Assembly: GCA_036365455.1 (NCBI GenBank)
Contig: JAWQUS010000016.1
Coordinates: 13,539,001 to 13,603,000, forward strand
DNA: 64,000 nucleotides
Direction: 5' to 3'
Origin: Macrosoma leucophasiata
Lineage: Eukaryota; Arthropoda; Insecta; Lepidoptera; Hedylidae
Position 1 is the stretch's first letter; every line of letters starts with the position of its first letter. Below are positions 54,120 to 64,000 of the stretch, piece after piece. The notes beneath the pieces are model-generated. The model ran no database searches, was not told where the DNA came from, and saw nothing but the letters and a program-made list of their open reading frames with translations. The translations under genes were made by a program, and so were the position numbers.

Positions 54120-54860
54120 TAGCGAAAACTAATTGACAATTTAAAATAAAGTTTTAATTTATTGAATTGAATTGCACAGTTGGTTCGTTACAAATACAAA
54201 AATTGATAAATAGCAAAACTACAAATGAATCAAATCCGGAAAATAAACACAGCAAAGGCAAAACGCTCGTATGCGAATTTTTATGTAGTTTTTGTAACAA
54301 TTATATAGATGACCCGTGTCGCATGCAGAGCCCTTCTCGATAATTAATACCGGGCCGATAAAAACCGGGCCGCAGTGCACGTATGCCCTTTACGATCCTA
54401 TATTTATCATGACGTCACCTGCTCTATCTACGTGATCCGCATGCTGGAAAAATGTTCTACAATTAATTAGGCACTTTCAATGGATTCTGCGGGCCTTTGG
54501 TTATTGGTCGGAAAATAAACGTGGATACGATTGATTGTTATGGTATAGGTAAACGATTAGTTCGCCCGTCCGTTGCGGGTTTTTTATATAATCGCCTGTA
54601 TAGGGGATCAGATGATGTTACCGTAAGCCGTTTTTATGTGAACGTATTTATTAATAATTTTTTATAGGCTTCGGCTTAGTGATGGTAGGCCATGACTATT
54701 ATAATATATGTTGGGTTATGTTTGTAATTGAAAATATTGTTAGTAAGAGCTGTGAAGAATAATTTATGCATGAATGCATAAATTAGGAGTAAGTATTCGG
54801 TACGCCTGATACAATTTTGAACAAGTGAGCATAAGAAATAAAAGAATAAGTGAGCAGTGA
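54120..54860. other. No gene seen
   Basis: Unique-looking sequence, somewhat more GC-rich around 54300-54450. No motif is recognised. Confidence 0.4.
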
Positions 54861-54867
54861 TAACTTA

Positions 54868-55095
54868 TCATCATAATTCTTTCAGCTGAAAGACGTACAC
54901 TGCTGGACTAAAGCCTTTTCCAAAACCGCCAATGCCCACCACAGAGTTATGCATCATTAAAATGTCATTTATGCCATAAACGCAACGCTTGGCATGGTGA
55001 TTGGCGATTGCAATGGCGGTAGTTTTATCGCTAATGCTCTGATGGAATGTTTTGAGTCCCATTGTTTGGTTGGCTGACTGTACTTTTTTGACATT
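54868..55095 (+). repeat. Family Q repeat, long copy
   Basis: It contains 'tttcagctgaaagacgtac', 'actgctggactaaagcctt', 'cgcttggcatggtgattgg', 'cgattgcaatggcggtag' and 'gatggaatgttttgagtcc'. The minus ORF here is the complement of a noncoding repeat. Confidence 0.6.
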
Positions 55096-55099
55096 GACT

Positions 55100-56220
55100 G
55101 ATTTATTAGGGGGCCATCTAAACGAATGATAATAAAACATTTCGAGAAAAAAAAACAGTTATATTTAAAGTATACCTACAGTAAAAATGATAAAATATTA
55201 TTGTAGTGAGAACTTATTTAGCGGCGCCGATCGAAAATGCGTAAGACGGACACGTGACCAGAATTGCGTCTCCGCCTACATTTTGGGGACAATGATAGCT
55301 GCCATTGTGGTGATGGTGGTGATGGTGGCGGTCAAAAATACACAACGTTGATATTCAAGTTTTAACTTTTTTTTTTCGTAATCCCATATTTACTAAGGTC
55401 TTATATTTTATTATACAATTGTTAATCGCAATCGATACACATGACTTAAACATCACATTTATATTGTGTATTCTACTAATAATTACTTTAATTGATGCTA
55501 AGAATAAGAGCTAATATATTATTTAGTATAAATTCACCATCAAATTCAACATTGATCTAAAGTTATACCGAATTAATGCTTCGATTGTAAACTTTGATCC
55601 CCAAGTTTATTGAAGGGCACTCCAGTCCTTCAATCTGTACGAAACCCGCTAACACCTCCTAAAATTGTTCCTCCGAGAGTTTCCTTATCACGATAGTAAA
55701 TCGACCTCATAGTATTCTAGTTGACACGTAAATACTCCAGCAAAATCCTTGGTGCGGCGTAAGTCTATAAACGCGGAATAAATCGTATCGTAACGTTTCG
55801 TAATGGCACCAGGGGGTACAGCGAAAAACTTCTCGGCAGCTATTAACTTTATTTAAGGGCGTTATAAACCTTTTAAACGCTATCAGAACCCTGAGCCTAG
55901 TTGGGCCGGTATCCGTTACTAGGGATACCGGACCAAATGGTACGTTACTGTCTAATACGCCCAGCTAAACGGTAATAGCACATGCTATTCTGAAGGTATT
56001 CCTTAAGCCCTCACGTTGTAAGAGATATTTGTCTGTGGAGTTTAATGCCTTTGAATTGTAGAAAAGTAATTAGATAGACAATAGACACATTTAAGTAATA
56101 GATGACATCATAAAATCATGGTAACACAAAAACATTTGTTGGATTAATTACGCAAAGAAATTTTAACAACCTAAAATAGTTTAATTTCTATTTGCGTACT
56201 TAAGTTAGGTACTTGACTAT
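55100..56220. other. No gene seen; unique DNA with a GGTGAT tract
   Basis: A short (GGTGAT)n tract lies at about 55308-55335 and a small hairpin (ggtatccgttactagggatacc, split around TTAC) near 55908. There is no coding evidence. Confidence 0.45.
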
Positions 56221-56225
56221 TTCCC

Positions 56226-56440
56226 CCTAAGGGTTACCGCCTTGTCGTGGCGGGGGGCTTAGTAGTCGGTGGATTGAGCCACACCGGCGAAGCTAAGAGA
56301 AGCCCAGTGAGGGAGCGGCGTTTGGAGCCAAAGAGCTCAACTTATGGAGTGGATGGAGTCGCGGTGGAAGAGGCACGGAAGACGTGAAAGATTTGGTGCC
56401 ACCTTCTCTTTCCCTCAACCGCACTACCCGCCGAAGAGGT
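56226..56440 (+). mobile_element. LINE 5'-end-like segment
   Basis: 'ttaccgccttgtcgtggcg' and 'gggggcttagtagtcgg' resemble the 5' ends of several insect non-LTR elements. The segment is GC-rich against its flanks. It joins directly to a CR1-like 3' fragment at about 56440. Confidence 0.45.
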
Positions 56441-56612
56441 GATGTGTTCCCTTGGTGCTACAATATGGGGTTCTCCTAAAATAGCGTCAAAAGAGTCCTT
56501 GAGGGCTGGCAGCGAATTCCCTGGTGTTGCAAATGTTCATAGGCGACGGTGACCACTTTCCATCAGGTGGCCCATCAGCTTGTCTGTCAAACGAATGACA
56601 TAAAATAGATCG
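56440..56612 (+). mobile_element. CR1-like LINE 3' end fragment
   Basis: 'cttggtgctacaatatggg', 'gtcaaaagagtccttgagg', 'gtgttgcaaatgttcatag' and 'gtggcccatcagcttgtct' match the 8.3-kb and 38-kb copies, ending 'aatgacataaaa'. The coding frame (CYNMGF, NSVKRVLEGWQR) contains a stop. Confidence 0.7.
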
Positions 56613-56621
56613 ATGTAGATA

Positions 56622-56683
56622 TTTGGTGCTTTACGCTCTCTGCCTGCGGGAAAGGGACTTGGCGTGAAGATACATACATAAAT
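56622..56683 (+). mobile_element. RTE-like LINE 3' tail
   Basis: 'ttggtgctttacgctctct' then 'gacttggcgtgaagatac' and 'atacata' directly follow the CR1-like tail. Confidence 0.65.
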
Positions 56684-56689
56684 TGGTTC

Positions 56690-57690
56690 ATTTGATCACT
56701 TTAAGTTTTGCGCTTCGCTTCGCTCGTCTTGGTGGGGGCACTTATGTCCACAAATATAACTGTATAGAAATTCACAGTGTTATGTTATATTTACTAGGCA
56801 TCTTAAAATTCTCCAACAAAAAAAGGAAGTAGAATAAAACATCATCATCAGTCTCTTCAGACCTCAGAGGGCTCGTACAGTTTACCCTTAACAAACTACG
56901 CCCAACATAAGGCTCGCTCTATTTTTAGATTCGAATCAATACCAAAAGTAAAATTCCCGGTCAAGATTTCACGTAACGCACAAATAATTTGGTACAGCCG
57001 TCGTAAAACGTTCAAAGTTAGAACCGAAACACTATATTGTGATTAGGTACTCTTGCACAATACTCATGGAACTTAATAGAATAAAACTGGGGACAATCTT
57101 AATTCACTTTTGTCCCGAATGAAGTAGAAAGGCCGGACATCATACCCGGACACGGGTGTGCGATGGGACGTAGAAGAAAATTTAATGCCTAAAGCGAGGG
57201 TGACAACAACTGCAAGGAAATGAGGGACTTCCGACTAATGGCACCTCGATTCAATTTTCTTTGAAGCGTGAGAGACGCGAGGCCTTCATTATTGTTGTTT
57301 ATATGCCAGCGCTGGCTCTGGTATAATACCTAAAGTATTTCATACGTAAAATGTTACTCCCACTTGTGGATGTTATTTGTGATATAAGCAGATTTTAGGC
57401 AGCGAGCGCTCCCTGGGACCCCAGTCAATAATAACATCACCTGTAATAGCAATGTTGAAACGAGAATGAATAAATATTGTTTTAGGATAATATCGTAGCA
57501 ACAAGCGAATATAATTAATTGGTATATAATTTAAACCTCACAACCGTGTTTAATACGGTATCATAATATTTGTATTTTTGAGAGCACGCATTTATAAATA
57601 TTCTGGCTGACTATAGCAAGAAAATCGATTATTTTGCATGATTTTTAATTGATGAAATGATTTAATTTTTATTATCTGTTAATTCAAGGA
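56690..57690. other. No gene seen
   Basis: Mostly unique sequence. 'gcgcttcgcttcgctcgtc' near 56712 resembles the complement of part of the 1.9-kb Helitron-like head. Nothing else is interpretable. Confidence 0.4.
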
Positions 57691-57694
57691 TTTA

Positions 57695-57850
57695 TCCAAA
57701 TACACAGAGCAACACCAGAGCCATATGCAGGCTTTCCCCTCTGTCAAAGTACAAGTACAATTGGTAATATGCCTATCGCCGAGATGATTAAATGTGTGTG
57801 TGAAATTGTTTATGTACATATTTTGCAAAGATATAAGAGGAGTTAGATTG
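57695..57850 (-). repeat. Dispersed repeat family V, copy 3, minus strand
   Basis: 'cagagcaacaccagagcca', 'gcaggctttcccctctgtc' and 'gtgtgtgaaattgtttatg' are reversed family V. Confidence 0.55.
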
Positions 57851-57988
57851 CCAATACGCACCGGCCGCTGAGCGTTCGCTTAGACTCTCGGGCGGTCAGG
57901 TGACCGTTCCCGCTCACGCGTCAAGCATCATCCATTCATTTTGTATTCGCCCGCCGAGCGCAAATTTAGTGAGAAAAAACCGTTCAAA

Positions 57989-58070
57989 ATGCCAAATTGT
58001 TCAGTATTTTGGTATAAGAACCGACCAGTAAAGCAAACAAAACCACTCAGTAGCATTAATTATCACCGGT
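57989..58070 (+). pseudogene. THAP-domain-like N-terminus, degenerate
   Basis: An ATG at 57989 opens MPNCSVFWYKNRPVKQTKPL, then SSINYHR. This resembles the start of a THAP zinc finger (MPxCxVxGCxNR ... I.FHRFP). THAP domains are DNA-binding modules found in P-element-type transposases and derived host genes. The first Cys (residue 4) is kept, but the second position is Tyr instead of Cys, so zinc binding would fail. The frame meets GTGGGT right after CACCG, which could be a splice donor where THAP first exons often end. I see no downstream exon. It may be a dead gene, a TE remnant or a chance match. Confidence 0.35.
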
Positions 58071-58079
58071 GGGTCATAG

Positions 58080-58910
58080 ATTTGTTATTTTTTTAAGTTA
58101 AATATGTTATGATTAATATAGACCAAAAATTGCCTTTGAAAAAGTCTACAAAGAAATACCGACATAAAATTGAAACCGGTCTTCCATAAACTATTAAAAT
58201 GTTAAATCAAAGTACTTCTACAGACAACGTAATACCGAAGAAAGCTTTCTGACGAAAAATTTCCATTGTACACACAAATATTTGCACATACAGAGCTGTA
58301 CATCAACAGCTATGAATATTTAGTAACATGATCGCTCGATCGGCATGCGGCAATGAATCCTTCAAAACGCACGGATATTCTGTAAAAACAGATTTATTCG
58401 TCGGAAGTTTCGCAAATTGAGCACATAGATTGTATTGTACACGCAGTGGTAGGCCGGATAAAATGAATTAACCTGTGTTGGTTCTCGGTTTTAATGAGTG
58501 CTTAATGAAAGTTCTCGAGCTGTGAAATATGAGCTCTTTCGTGAGTTATGAGCTTGTCACGGTATGACCCCGCGCTTATCAATTAATGTATTCCGCGCAA
58601 AGCGTCGGCGATTATGTCGCCTCCTACAGCCTCCTGCTGCTTTGTTGTGTTAGAACAGGGATTAGCTGGCAAACGCTCATTTATTTGGCCGAGTTTTAGT
58701 ATTGTTATGATGTGCCGCTACCTACAGCATTAGTGTTGGTGTTTTTATGTTAATAACGCCGAATGCTATCATGAAGCATGGTAATACATTTAGCAATTGC
58801 TGATATGTATATATGGGTAGGTAAGTGAAGTTGCTTTCAAGTTTGCTTGTATTGGTGGTAGCTCCGTGTACCGTAGGACTCGACTTGTCCTAATGCTCGC
58901 GAGTAGGTAC
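58080..58910. other. No gene seen
   Basis: Unique-looking, moderately GC-rich from 58500 to 58700, with no repeat recognised. It could be conserved noncoding DNA, but this cannot be judged from one sequence. Confidence 0.35.
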
Positions 58911-58914
58911 TGTA

Positions 58915-59070
58915 TTTAAAATACGCTTACACTTACAGCCCCATAATAGTTTGCTTTTAATTTGTGTCGTGGATGCTGTAGTACATACACTACAAAACAG
59001 GTACAAACACCAAGACTCGGAACACATATCCGTAGGTCATAGAAATATTTGCTCCCTCGCGGATATCGGG
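58915..59070 (-). repeat. Family Z repeat, minus strand, diverged
   Basis: 'aatacgcttacacttacag' and 'ccccataatag' with 'tgtgtcgtggatgctgtag' mirror the 32.2-kb copy. Confidence 0.5.
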
Positions 59071-59121
59071 TATCAAAATGATCGGGTCAAGCGGTCGTGG
59101 CACACTGCTAAACCATATGGG

Positions 59122-59483
59122 TCAGCCGCTAAATGATAGAGTTGAGCGCTATCGTGTTCCGGTCACCTGGTAATGTTTGGTCACGTAATTTCTGGCACAA
59201 AGTCATAACAATTTTTAGGCTTCGGGAGTACTGTAGTCATCTTGTTTCTGGTTTTATGTAAACGTAGGCTGCAGTATTCACTTACCCCCTTATTCATAAA
59301 CGTATTTTAGGTAAAATGTTGCTAATCTCTCCTTCGTCTTTTTCTATCCTGTACATTTGACAATGCAACTGACAAAGATAAAGTATTCTATAGCCAAAAC
59401 GTATTTAATGTACGTTTATGAATAAGGGGGTTACTATCAAAATGAACTGTTAACTAATTTGCCACCTTGTGAAATAAAAAAGT
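59122..59483 (+). mobile_element. SINE family A split by MITE P
   Basis: The left part has 'gtcagccgctaaatgatag', 'tatcgtgttccggtcacct' and 'gtaggctgcagtattcac'. The right part (from 59434) has 'tcaaaatgaactgttaact' and 'aatttgccaccttgtgaa', then A-rich. Confidence 0.65.
59285..59430. mobile_element. Palindromic MITE family P, copy 3
   Basis: The ends are CCCCCTTATTCATAAACGT and its reverse complement. TTA duplications lie at 59282-59284 and 59431-59433. It sits inside a SINE, which shows precise insertion. Confidence 0.9.
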
Positions 59484-60335
59484 AGGTGATGCCGCATGCT
59501 TAAATTTATTGGCACAGTGTTTTAGATAGATGTCAAAAGACACATAGGAGATGTAGGAAGAAAGTTTATTTGAAATTGTCCTTATACATACCCACTTTAG
59601 AGAATAATCTCAATCCAATACTCAAATAAACATTATCATTTATAATAGACTTAAAACAAGAATCAGCCAGGAATTTTATTTTAATGCTGAACATGACCAC
59701 AAGTAAAACTGTTGTGAGTTAAAAAAGCGGTCTTCGCAGATTTTTTATGACAGATTCGAACGGCTTTAGACTTCAGGGGTTTCGCTAAGATAACACGTCA
59801 GCATGAACCATTAGACGCAACGCCTTTGAGTTAGGTCGGCGCCTACAGGTCCCAAGCTCAAAGGGCCACTCTCTTTATCGCCTTTTCATCTTACATTACA
59901 CGACATTACACAATTTAGCCACTCGCGCAACGGCTCGGGGATGATATGATAATAAGTATAACGCCTATTTCGTCCCGTTTTCGACGTGACGCCTCGTTTT
60001 TATTATATTTTATCTTCGAGTGTGTTTTTTGCGAATTTGTTTTATCATTCTTTCTCGAGATCAAATAATTTTCTGTGGGATATGAACACGTTCTTCTATT
60101 TATTTGCACCGTGTTTCAGGTAAATATCCATAGGCACATAGGATACCTGGACCAGGTTATTAAAATTCACTAAACGTATGAGCTTTTGGGAAACTTCTCC
60201 ACCTGACGCTTAGAATAAAGTTTTACATTTAGAAAACGCCTAAGTATTTGAAATAAGGTCTTGTAACCTTCACTATATTGTCGATTTCTATCTTAGGCAA
60301 TTGACAATGCAACTGAGAAAGACAAAAGCAAAATT

Positions 60336-60440
60336 GTGTATGTATGTATCTTTCAATATAATTTATGTTAGTATGTATCTTCACGCCACTCCCTTACGGA
60401 GTAGGCAGAGAGTGTGGAGCGCTGGATATCTCGCTCATTA
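60336..60440 (-). mobile_element. RTE-like LINE 3' tail, minus strand
   Basis: 'gtatgtatcttcacgccac', 'tcccttacggagtaggcag' and 'agagtgtggagcgctggat' are the reversed RTE tail. Confidence 0.65.
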
Positions 60441-60674
60441 GAGATTCATATTTTTTATGGCAGATTCGAACGGAAATGGCTAGAGTTGAAGGGTTTCGTT
60501 AAGACAACACGTCAGCATGAACTAGTAGACGCAACGCCTTTGAGTTGGGTCGGCACCTACAGCTCCAAAGTTCAAAGGGCCACTCTCTTTATCGTCTTTT
60601 CATTTTACATTACACGAAATTACACAATTTAGCCACTCGCGCAACAGCTCGGGGTTGATATGATAATAAGTCAC

Positions 60675-60715
60675 AAGCCTATTTCGTCACAATGAAAGCG
60701 GTACGAAATAGGCTT
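60675..60715. repeat. Hairpin inside the tandem duplication
   Basis: The 13-bp arms (aagcctatttcgt and complement) surround a 15-bp loop. The first tandem copy has only one arm-like sequence. Confidence 0.8.
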
Positions 60716-61155
60716 GGTTCGTTTTTATATTGTTGATGTCGTTTGTAACAACTATGTTTGTAAATTTGTTTTATCTTTTGTTTTTTAAGACTAAAATAAT
60801 TTTCTGCAATAGCAAAATGAACGTGTTCATCTGTCTAATTGCAACATGTATCAGAAAGAGGTCCAATGCTACATAGTTAGAAGAAAGTTTACTCAAAAAA
60901 CCAGCTAACACATACCAACCCACCACATACGAACTTTTGGGAATCTTCATAAGCACAAAGGAGTTATTCAAATTTACGTATTGAATTCAGCACGTACGTT
61001 TCGTTGAACGTACGTACTTTTGGGAACCACCTCCTTTCGATGTTAAGATTAAAATACTTTTAATGTTAAAAACACCTAAGAAACTATTAGACAATAAAAT
61101 AGAAATCTATACATATAATAAAACGGTAAAAGCCACGTGTCTTTACATTGTATAT

Positions 61156-62434
61156 ATAAGGTTGGGGAAAAAGTTTCTTCGCATTTTTTAAGATAATTCA
61201 AAACATTTTTTAATACAGTTTATTTAAATTTAACTAAAGTATGTATGTACCATTTTGTTCGATAACCTTTTGCCATATTGTAGGTAGGGACATGATCCTA
61301 TTGCTATAAAAATTTTGGGACTTCTCATCAAAATACCGCGACAAGTGGATTTGGCAGTCCTCTCGTGATGTTAACCTAATATTACATAAAGAATTCTGAA
61401 GAGACCGAAACAGGTGGAAATCTGAAGGTACAAGGTCAGGACTATACGGCAGATGCATTAACACCTCCCAGCCAAACTCTCTTATTTTTTGCTGAGTGGC
61501 TATAGATGTGTGAGGTCTAGCGTTATCATGATGAAACACCACACCCCTTCTGTTGATCAATTCCGGCCGCTTTCTCTCAACTTCTTGCTTTAATCTCATC
61601 AGTTGTTCGCAGTAGAGTTCAGAATCGATAGTCCTGCCTAGTGGTAATAGCTCATAATGAATAATGCCCTTCCAATCCCACCACACACACAACATCACCT
61701 TATTGCGAGTTAACCCGGGTTTCGCCACAGTCTGTGAAGCCTGACCGGCCTTTGACCACGACCTTTTTCGCACGTTCTTGTCGTACGTGATCCACTTTTC
61801 ATCACCAGTTATCAGCTTCTTCAAAAATGATTCGGTTTCATTACGTCGTAATAAAGAATCACAAATGAGTACACGGTTCATTAGGTTTCTTTCAGTGAGC
61901 TCGTGAGGTACCCAAATATCGAGCTTTTTTGTACCCAGCTTTTTTCAAATGCGCCAAAACTGTTTTGTGATCAATTCTCAGTTCTTCACGTCGTAACTAC
62001 TGATATGTCGATCTTGCTCCACTTTTTCAAAAATGGCATCCATTTTATCCGTAATAGGGCGACCAGAGCGAGGTGCATCTTTGACATCAAAATTTCCGGA
62101 TTGAAAACGCTTAAACCAAATTTGTGCTACTCTCACAGACACTGCACTAGGTCCAAACATCGCAAGTTTTTTTCGCGGCTTGCGTTGCATTTTTACCTTT
62201 ATGGTAGTAAAATTTTAAAATGTATCGAATTTCTTCATTAGATTCACTCATCTTGACAGTACGGAAAACAAATGAAAATCACCCATTTGCCTAATTTGAA
62301 TTTGGAATTATGTTCTTTAAAATTTTAACTTTCAATGATACCAAAACCAGCCAGATACAAATACTACAGCCAAAGAGATTTTATTACAAGTTCATACATA
62401 CTATAATGCGAAAAGACTTTTTCCCCAACCTATT
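61156..62434 (-). mobile_element. mariner element, copy 2
   Basis: The inverted ends 'ataaggttggggaaaaagt' (61157) and 'gactttttccccaacctat' (62415-62433) match copy 1 in reverse, with TA at the borders. The element is inserted in Helitron sequence. Confidence 0.9.
61234..62251 (-). pseudogene. mariner transposase, copy 2, broken in the N-terminal half
   Basis: The start codon lies at about 62249. The N-terminal part is broken by a 2-bp loss near 62155, a 4-bp loss near 61990 and a 2-bp loss near 61930, judged against copy 1. The C-terminal part is open for 215 codons: ITGDEKWITYD, then HHDNARPHTS and PYSPDLVPSDFHLF, with 34 residues between the second and third Asp. The catalytic region is therefore intact, while the DNA-binding region is not. 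The lesions differ from those of copy 1. Confidence 0.9.
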
Positions 62435-62671
62435 ATTTACGAAAAACTAATTGGGGGCGATGTTAAAATAGTATTAGTTAGAACACTTTTCAATGATTTT
62501 TAATTTTGTTGTCTGTCTGTTTGCCTGTTTGTCTGTTTGTCCCTTTGTCCAGGCTAATCTCCGAAGATACTGGACGGATTCGAATGAAACTTTTTGCGGT
62601 GTATATTTACTAAGCCTGGCCAACATTTAGGCTACTTTTTGTTACGGGAAAACCACTAATTCCCACGGGAA

Positions 62672-62987
62672 TCTCTACATTTAATAAAATCGTAGGAAAG
62701 TCAAAACTGTACATTGAATATTTTTTATAAGAATGCTTGGGACGTGATCTACAATAGAAATCGAAGCCAAAAATATAGTTTTCAGATTTTTTGTCTGTTT
62801 GTCTGTATGTATGTCCGGGCTGAACTAAAAAAGTAGCTACTAAATGGCACCTGTTAGTAATATTCATGCAAAATATTAATTTAATACTATTTTAAAAGTT
62901 GTTTGCTTATAATGCTAAAGCGACACTGGCATCAGTATGTTGGTGCTGTAGAGCCTTCACGCAGACGACGTTGCGGGCAGCTGCTAG
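62672..62987 (+). mobile_element. Non-autonomous Helitron
   Basis: It starts TCTCTACATTTAATAAAATC and ends 'cgacgttgcgggcagctg' then CTAG before T. It contains 'tttttgtctgtttgtctgt'. Confidence 0.65.
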
Positions 62988-62994
62988 TAATAAA

Positions 62995-63545
62995 TATAAT
63001 AGCTCTTTGCCCATAGATTACAGGAGAACCTATAAAAAGGCTGTACTTTTGAAGTAAAGAAAATCTAAACTTTTTACGGAACCCTTTAAACGTGAGTTCG
63101 ACAAGAACTTAACCGATCTAATGTGCCAATAAAATGTTCATTAGATCCGGGTCCTTATAACTTCCGAATTCTTAAATAATCCAGCTACGAACATGCGAGA
63201 AACTTCTACACTTGGAACTGAAGAAAGGCTTGAACGCTCCAAGGCAATGTTTTTACAGATAATGTAATGGCCCGCATCCTTTGTGCCACTAAGAAAATAT
63301 TCTTACCTGTATATTTCTACGGCCATTTTCCGTTCGAGACTTTTTCCCAGTAGAGCTAGATTTTAAATGTGAATGTCGATAAATATATTGAATGTTTAAT
63401 GTTTTGTTCAATAATATTCTCTTCTTTTTTTATCTGTGCTAAAGTTGTGGAAGAAAATGTTTTTATTAATTTCAGAAACTTATATTTTTATTCCTCTTTA
63501 GATTTTGCTAATCAGCATAATCTAAGAAAACTCTTCCGATTTATC
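62995..63545. other. No gene seen
   Basis: AT-rich sequence with a 63-codon ORF (63369-63560) lacking motifs. No repeat is recognised. Confidence 0.4.
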
Positions 63546-63562
63546 AGTATCTACTATTGACA

Positions 63563-63924
63563 TGCGAAGCGCGCATGGCCCCGCGGCTGGTGTAGATCAT
63601 AAGCGATCTACTCGTTAAGAACTACGGTCGCGGTCGGGTACTGTGATGGGTGACTGCAAATAAATTAAATACGCGTTTCCGTGCTTCGGAGGGCACGTTA
63701 AGCCGTCAGTCCCGGTTGCTATCGATAGATAGCAGTCGTTAAACCTTGTCGGAGGCCTTATGGGCGGTTTGAAAACATCCGACAGCGGGTTGGCCTCTAA
63801 CCCACCTCCACCAATCCGCATTGGAGCAGCGTGGTGGAGTAAGCTCCAGGCCTCCCCCCAAAAAGGAGAGAAACTCGTGCCCAGCAGTGGGACGTATAAT
63901 GGGTTGCCATTATTATTATTATAT
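63563..63924 (+). mobile_element. 5S rRNA-derived SINE, full-length copy 3
   Basis: The 5' part holds 'ggctggtgtagatcataag', 'gttaagaactacggtcgcg' and 'gtcgggtactgtgatggg', then 'tgactgc', the 5S-like internal promoter. The body is 'gtttccgtgcttcggaggg', and the end 'gggacgtataatgggttgcc' has an (ATT)n tail. An 11-bp duplication TACTATTGACA flanks it (63552-63562, 63925-63935). The minus ORF inside is the complement of the SINE. Confidence 0.9.
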
Positions 63925-64000
63925 TACTATTGACAAAGGAATATGTGTTAACTCATGAATAAATGACATTGAATAACATTATATACAGTATCCAACAAGA

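Larger units (their letters stand above)
59500..61100 (+). repeat. Diverged tandem duplication, offset about 711 bp
   Basis: Blocks of 59735-60270 recur at 60448-61085: 'cagattcgaacgg', 'aacacgtcagcatgaac', 'agacgcaacgcctttgag', 'aaagggccactctctttat' and 'tttagccactcgcgcaac'. A third partial copy (atgtaggaagaaagttta type) starts near 59505. A decayed MITE P piece (60295-60340) and an RTE tail (60336-60440, minus) lie between the two main copies. Short ORFs here do not agree between copies. Confidence 0.75.
61106..62671 (+). mobile_element. Helitron-like element split by mariner
   Basis: The head 'tctatacatataataaaac' with 'ggtaaaagccacgtgtctt' is at 61106-61155. The body resumes at 62435 with '(TGTC)n' and 'aggctaatctccgaagata'. 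The 3' CTAG of this copy is not visible; it runs into another Helitron. Confidence 0.6.

Noticed and set aside
61903..62241. 112-codon plus-strand ORF
   Set aside because: It is antisense to the mariner transposase and mirrors the antisense ORF of copy 1.

Overview
This window is AT-rich nuclear DNA of an insect, almost certainly a moth or butterfly. The evidence is the mix of repeats: non-autonomous Helitrons with TC...CTAG ends, mariner elements with D34D transposase, RTE-like and CR1-like LINE tails, 5S-derived and LINE-tailed SINEs, and small TIR elements. I found no intact single-copy protein-coding gene. Nearly all short ORFs are remnants of transposable elements or chance. The window is best read as an intergenic or intronic, repeat-loaded region. 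Two weak non-repeat coding hints are a THAP-like start near 57.99 kb and a possible first exon near 16.25 kb.

Layout. 0-6 kb: Helitron pieces, a 114-bp tandem duplication, SINE copies and a tRNA-like element. 8-11.2 kb: a Harbinger-like MITE, a CR1-like LINE tail, an RTE LINE fragment inserted in a SINE, and a 5S-derived SINE inserted in another SINE. 11.2-16.4 kb: mostly unique DNA. 16.4-22.3 kb: nested SINE, Helitron and MITE, then a tandem array of mariner transposase N-terminal fragments. 23.7-24.1 kb: two near-perfect hairpins. 25-41 kb: dense MITE, SINE, Helitron and LINE tails. 41.35-44.30 kb: a palindromic array of ten tRNA-like genes. 44.3-47.9 kb: four copies of a roughly 506-bp tandem repeat broken by a SINE, a mariner and a Helitron. 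49-51 kb: another diverged repeat. 53.5-54.1 kb: a single-unit relative of the tRNA array. 56.2-56.7 kb: a retrotransposon chimera. 59.5-61.1 kb: a roughly 711-bp tandem duplication. 61.1-63.0 kb: a second mariner inside Helitron sequence. 63.56-63.92 kb: a full 5S-derived SINE.

The most unusual object is the tRNA-carrying family. Copies at 27.36, 34.22, 41.36 and 53.53 kb range from about 45 bp to 2.94 kb. They share the same two termini and are flanked by target-site duplications of 9-13 bp. The 2.94-kb member holds five minus-strand and five plus-strand tRNA-like genes, at a 305-bp period, around a 66-bp loop. A T5 Pol III terminator lies three bases after each tRNA 3' end, so the mobile boundaries lie outside a normal tRNA transcript. 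This is hard to reconcile with an ordinary SINE.
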